Source: Chitinophaga sp. GbtcB8 (GTDB taxonomy: Bacteria > Bacteroidota > Bacteroidia > Chitinophagales > Chitinophagaceae). From it: a stretch of 64,000 nucleotides of DNA. Below the pieces are notes generated by a model. That model was not told the DNA's origin and ran no database searches. It was given only the letters and a program-made list of their open reading frames with translations. How positions within the stretch are numbered: position 1 is the stretch's first letter; each line of letters opens with the position of its first letter. The DNA is taken from NCBI RefSeq assembly GCF_019091455.1, contig NZ_JAGXJN010000022.1:59241-123240 (forward strand). Reading direction: 5' to 3'. Below are positions 61,049 through 64,000 of this stretch, piece by piece. The position numbers were made by a program, and so were the translations under genes.

Positions 61049-62053
61049 ATGAATACCTATAAGAAACGTGTGACTTTGCTGAGCGCACTATTACTTTGTT
61101 GCAGACTGGCCTTTGCCCAGCAGGATGCACAATACAGCCAGTATATGTTTAACGGCATTTACATTAACCCAGCCTATGCCGGGTATAAGGAAGTGCTGAA
61201 TCTCCATAGTTTTTACCGTGCACAGTGGACGGGCGTAGAAGGTGCTCCGCGCAGCTTTTCCGTAGCGGTAGATGCTATTGCCAACGAAGGAAATGTAGGC
61301 CTGGCCCTGCAGCTGTTCAGCGATAAGCTGGGTGCACAAAGCACACAAGGGGTATATGCCAGCTATGCCTACCGCATACGTTTAAACGAAGACGGCAGCT
61401 CGCGCCTGGCCTTTGGGCTAAGCGGCGGCCTGATACAGCTGGGCATTAACGGCTCACTGCTTACCACCAATGACCCGGAGGTGGATATGCCTGCCGGCAC
61501 GCAAACCACACTGGTACCGGATGCACGGGCCGGCGTTTATTACTCCACCAACCGCGCGTATGCTGGGTTTTCGGTAGATAACCTGATAGCCCCGCACATG
61601 AATAAATCGCGCTACTTATACATTCCGCAGCCTAAACCACATTACTACTTTACTGCAGGCATGCTGCTGCCCCTGAATGAAAATATACAGTTCAAACCTT
61701 CCTTTCTGCTGAAAGATGACCGGGGCGGCCCTACCAGCCTGGATCTGAACGCTTTCCTGTTATTGCAGGAAAGGATCTGGATAGGCGGCTCATACCGCAG
61801 CGGTATAAGCCTGTATGATAAGAACTACCTGCAAAAGGTGCTGGTAAAAAGGAATGCAGCCGTAGCGCTTGTAGAGGCATATGTTACGCCCAATTTACGC
61901 GTAGGTTATGCATATGATTTTGCGGTAGGGCCATTGCAGGGTTATAACAACGGATCACATGAGATATCTATTGGTTACTCCTTTACAAAAGCAGATAGAG
62001 GTGCAGAGAAGAACGGGCAGGTGCCGCGGGTGGCGTGCCCAAGGTTTTTCTAA
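61049..62053 (+). CDS. PorP/SprF family type IX secretion-associated outer-membrane protein
   Basis: This 334-residue protein has a signal peptide (LLSALLLCCRLAFA) and the family opening QDAQYSQYMFNGIYINPAYA then GYKE. Barrel strands follow with AFGLSGGLIQLGINGS, DARAGVYYSTNRAYAGFSVD and VGYAYDFAVGPLQGYNNGSH then EISIGYSF. PorP/SprF proteins anchor the secreted adhesins and cargo of the T9SS in the outer membrane. They are often encoded beside a large gliding/adhesin protein, but none is present here. T9SS substrates elsewhere in the window are the chitinase and the HExxH protein. Confidence 0.9.
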   Translation: MNTYKKRVTLLSALLLCCRLAFAQQDAQYSQYMFNGIYINPAYAGYKEVLNLHSFYRAQWTGVEGAPRSFSVAVDAIANEGNVGLALQLFSDKLGAQSTQGVYASYAYRIRLNEDGSSRLAFGLSGGLIQLGINGSLLTTNDPEVDMPAGTQTTLVPDARAGVYYSTNRAYAGFSVDNLIAPHMNKSRYLYIPQPKPHYYFTAGMLLPLNENIQFKPSFLLKDDRGGPTSLDLNAFLLLQERIWIGGSYRSGISLYDKNYLQKVLVKRNAAVALVEAYVTPNLRVGYAYDFAVGPLQGYNNGSHEISIGYSFTKADRGAEKNGQVPRVACPRFF

Positions 62054-62054
62054 A

Positions 62055-62083
62055 AAGCCCTGGCAACTTACCAGGGCGTTTAT
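62055..62083 (+). terminator. Terminator after the PorP/SprF gene
   Basis: GCCCTGG pairs with CCAGGGC around a 7-base loop, preceded by AAAA and followed by GTTTATT. The T-run is short. Confidence 0.65.
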
Positions 62084-62090
62084 TCATGAT

Positions 62091-62486
62091 TTATGATATT
62101 AAGCTCAATTGCCAGGATACTCCAAATTGATCATTTACCCAGCCAAACCTGCTGCTGAAAGGATACTTATCTAGCGGCATCAGCACATTGCCTCCTGTTG
62201 ACAGCTGTGCAAACAGCGTATTAATTTCCTGCTCCGTTTCACAGCTTACGTATAATGACATGGCCGGTGTAAACGTAAACGAATGTTTAACATAACTGTC
62301 AATAGCCATAAATTGTTGTCCGTTCAGGGAAAAGGTGGCATGCATTACACTCCCTTCCGCACCCATTTCATTAGGTCCGTAACGGCTGATATTAATGATC
62401 TTTGAATCATTAAACAGGCTGGTATAAAAATTAAGGGCTGCTTCTGCCTGCCCCTCAAACATCAGGAAGGTGGTGATCTTTTGCAT
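62091..62486 (-). CDS. VOC family protein, 3-demethylubiquinone methyltransferase-like
   Basis: This 131-residue protein begins MQKITTFLMFEGQAEAALNF and continues YTSLFNDSKIINISRYGPNE, with later blocks QFMAIDSYVKHSFTFTPAMS and RFGWVNDQFGVSWQL. This pattern matches the PhnB-like/3-dmu-9_3-mt group of VOC proteins, which despite the name have no demonstrated methyltransferase activity. It lies next to the NmrA-like gene (80 bp) on the same strand and could be co-transcribed. Function unknown. Confidence 0.88.
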   Translation of the reverse strand: MQKITTFLMFEGQAEAALNFYTSLFNDSKIINISRYGPNEMGAEGSVMHATFSLNGQQFMAIDSYVKHSFTFTPAMSLYVSCETEQEINTLFAQLSTGGNVLMPLDKYPFSSRFGWVNDQFGVSWQLSLIS

Positions 62487-62566
62487 ATTTTTTTAAGCCT
62501 AAATTAAGACCGTAGCGGCATACTGTCTTCATACTTTTGAGTGATTTAGCTATAAAAAGGCATTTT

Positions 62567-63454
62567 TCACGCTAAAGCATGGGCCTCTTTTTCCGCTATT
62601 TCATTTTTAATATAGGCTTCCAGGGTAGTGCTGCATTTCACCTGCTCAATACCGTTCCTTTCAGCTTTGACGCGGCCATCCACCACGGCTTCTGTCATTT
62701 CTATAAAGTTCTTAATACCGTCCGGTGAAAAGTGTAAGCCCTCCAGGGTTTTACCCCATTCAGCTTTTGGTATTACCTGCACTTTCACGGTTTTGTTCAG
62801 CAGCTTCCCAAAAACATTAGCTACATCCTGCGGGGTATAAGGCCGGGGGCCTTCAATCTCGTACACGGTACTTTTATGCCCGTCGCCGGTTAACACTTTT
62901 GCGGCAAATTCACCAACATCAGTGGGCGCTATCATGGGAATGGAAAAGCCGGCAGGGAAGAAGCTGGGCAGCACTCCTTTTTCTTTTGCTACTTCTAAGT
63001 AAGGCAGCCAGTTGCTGAAGTAATAAGCAGGTCTTATAAAGATCTGTGTTATGGAAAGGTCTTCAAAAGCATGTTCCAGCATATACGACATCAGCAAATT
63101 ACCCGTGCCTTTTTCAAGCTGTGCGCCCACGGATGAAATGCCCACTATTTTTTCAATGCCGGCATGTTGCACCGCATCTTTATAGTTATCCAGTATCTGC
63201 TGTGTTTCTGCCAGCACATCTTCCTCCTGCCCGGTTTCAGGCGTAATGGCAAACAGGGAGGTGCCACCCCTGAAAGCAGTGCGTAAAGCAGTAAGGTCTT
63301 TTGCATCTGCTACGGCTGCATCCATGCCTTTTTCTTTTAGGGAGGCTGCTTTTTCCCTGCTATGGGTAATACCTACCACGGCTTCGCCCTTAGTTACCAG
63401 CTGCGTGGCTACGGTGCTACCTACGCTGCCCGTTGCGCCTAGTACAATATGCAT
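62567..63454 (-). CDS. NmrA-like NAD(P)-binding protein
   Basis: This 295-residue protein opens with the Rossmann motif IVLGATGSVGSTVATQLV (GATGxxG) and has the atypical-SDR pattern of NmrA/QOR2-like proteins. SSVGAQLEKGTGNLLMSYML, FIRPAYYFSNWLPYLEVAKE and APTDVGEFAAKVLTGDG are conserved parts. Such proteins act as redox sensors or as NADPH-dependent quinone or nitroreductase-type enzymes. The stop codon is followed by 80 bp before the VOC gene. No dedicated regulator is adjacent. Confidence 0.88.
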   Translation of the reverse strand: MHIVLGATGSVGSTVATQLVTKGEAVVGITHSREKAASLKEKGMDAAVADAKDLTALRTAFRGGTSLFAITPETGQEEDVLAETQQILDNYKDAVQHAGIEKIVGISSVGAQLEKGTGNLLMSYMLEHAFEDLSITQIFIRPAYYFSNWLPYLEVAKEKGVLPSFFPAGFSIPMIAPTDVGEFAAKVLTGDGHKSTVYEIEGPRPYTPQDVANVFGKLLNKTVKVQVIPKAEWGKTLEGLHFSPDGIKNFIEMTEAVVDGRVKAERNGIEQVKCSTTLEAYIKNEIAEKEAHALA

Positions 63455-63511
63455 ATAAAACTGTTTTGGTGAGGCTGAATTGGCAACAAATACTATACCA
63501 TGAGATGAGGG

Positions 63512-63874
63512 TTACCCGGTAGGCTGCAGGGTAGCCAGCTCTTCATCCGTAAATACCCGGGAGCGGGTTAAGAACCTTACTCCCAGCGGTATTTCCAGCG
63601 AAAAGCTGCTACCCCTGCCTGGTGTTACATCCAATATTAATTGTGTATGCTGCCAATAAGCAAACTGATCGCTGTTCATATAAAATTTACAACCGGCCAC
63701 TTCACCTAACAGCACATCACTGTTGCCGGTCTTAAATTCACCTTCTGCAAAACACATAGGCTGTGAGCCATCGCAGCAGCCGCCGCTCTGGTGGAACATC
63801 AGGTTGCCATGCAGCTGCTTTAATTTTGCTATCAGCTCCAAACCTTTGTCAGTAGCTATGATCCGTGCAGTCAT
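63512..63874 (-). CDS. DUF779 protein
   Basis: This 120-residue protein has the DUF779 pattern: GNLMFHQSGGCCDGSQPMCF near residue 24, with a conserved Cys cluster, and a later FYMNSDQFAYWQHTQLILDV. DUF779 genes typically follow an aldehyde dehydrogenase gene. That gene indeed lies immediately upstream on the same strand, 10 bp away, but its end carries in-frame stops. The biochemical role of DUF779 is unknown; the Cys residues suggest a metal site. Confidence 0.9.
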   Translation of the reverse strand: MTARIIATDKGLELIAKLKQLHGNLMFHQSGGCCDGSQPMCFAEGEFKTGNSDVLLGEVAGCKFYMNSDQFAYWQHTQLILDVTPGRGSSFSLEIPLGVRFLTRSRVFTDEELATLQPTG

Positions 63875-63884
63875 AATCTGTTGT

Positions 63885-64000
63885 TTAGAAAAATCCCAGT
63901 TTGGTTTTGCTGTAAGAGTTCAGCATGTTTTAGGTTTGGTGGTAGTGGTTTAGCTCCACCTAAGGCGTGCCCCGGCCAAAACCTGATTTTTGATAACCGC
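63885..64000 (-). pseudogene. Aldehyde dehydrogenase, C-terminal end with in-frame stop codons
   Basis: The minus strand at the right edge reads GYQKSGFGRGTP, a stop (TAG, 63960-63962), VELNHYHQT, a second stop (TAA, 63930-63932), NMLNSYSKTKLGFF and the final stop at 63885, all in one frame. GYxKSGFGRE..HKMMLxHYQQTKN..SYS..KLGFF is the classical C-terminus of bacterial aldehyde dehydrogenases. The position directly before the DUF779 gene agrees. Two point changes to stop codons plus altered nearby residues suggest a decaying gene. A protein ending at the first stop would lose about 25 residues of the oligomerisation strand. The rest lies outside the window. Confidence 0.75.

Noticed and set aside
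1..64000. tRNA, rRNA, riboswitch, insertion sequence or prophage
   Set aside because: No clover-leaf, conserved aptamer, transposase, integrase or phage structural gene was recognised by eye; short RNAs could still be missed without a covariance-model search.

Overview
The window looks like chromosomal DNA of a soil-type member of the Bacteroidota, most like Chitinophagaceae. Signs of this are two SusC/SusD polysaccharide utilisation loci, an ECF-sigma/FecR/STN-SusC signalling set, a PorP/SprF protein and C-terminal type IX secretion (T9SS) sorting domains, short FtsX-type permeases, TAnnTTTG-type promoter boxes, and weak Shine-Dalgarno signals. No rRNA, tRNA, prophage, insertion sequence or CRISPR array was seen.

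Layout. 1-500: start of a TonB-dependent receptor and a small Cys/His-rich DUF6660-like protein. 650-4440: a TolB-like propeller protein, a gluconate-dehydrogenase-subunit-3-like lipoprotein and a GMC oxidoreductase in one operon. 4700-6716: secreted GH19 chitinase. 6766-8173: short-chain dehydrogenase and TetR regulator that share operator palindromes. 8429-11873: a secreted DUF4350-like protein, then a large membrane-anchored regulator (lectin-like and Kelch domains outside, SARP-like DNA-binding domain inside). 11883-12413: toxin-antitoxin pair with a frameshifted toxin. 12558-16914: SGNH hydrolase/TPR, SxtJ-like, DUF5989 and carbamoyltransferase module. 17094-25038: PUL 1 (SusC, SusD, two GH99/GH71-like proteins). 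25343-26972: KaiB and a histidine kinase behind a sigma-54-like promoter. 27090-33769: DUF2809-like membrane protein, GH43, ankyrin protein, di-haem peroxidase, metallophosphoesterase and a deleted esterase pseudogene. 34002-44006: ABC permease, PQQ sugar dehydrogenase, a secreted HExxH protein with T9SS tail, ACT protein, AraC regulator, SDR and DUF4197 lipoprotein. 44443-52634: PUL 2 (ECF sigma, FecR, STN-SusC, SusD, GH76). 52678-64000: metabolic and regulatory singletons, PorP/SprF, DUF779, and the tail of an aldehyde dehydrogenase that carries in-frame stops.

How it fits together. GH99-like and GH76 enzymes both belong to families that cut alpha-mannan, and the GH19 enzyme cuts chitin, so the window encodes much of a fungal-cell-wall attack kit. 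PUL 2 carries its own trans-envelope signal relay (SusC STN domain to FecR to ECF sigma), whereas PUL 1 has no regulator beside it.

The most unusual non-coding feature is a set of intergenic elements built from 7-bp units (ATGTAAA, AAAAGCY, AATTCGT or AATTATT). Four of them form long palindromes that fill convergent gene junctions almost from stop codon to stop codon. Other notable items are the membrane-tethered SARP-type regulator, the KaiB/kinase pair without KaiC under a sigma-54-type promoter, and three decaying genes (RelE-like toxin, PHB-depolymerase-like esterase, aldehyde dehydrogenase).
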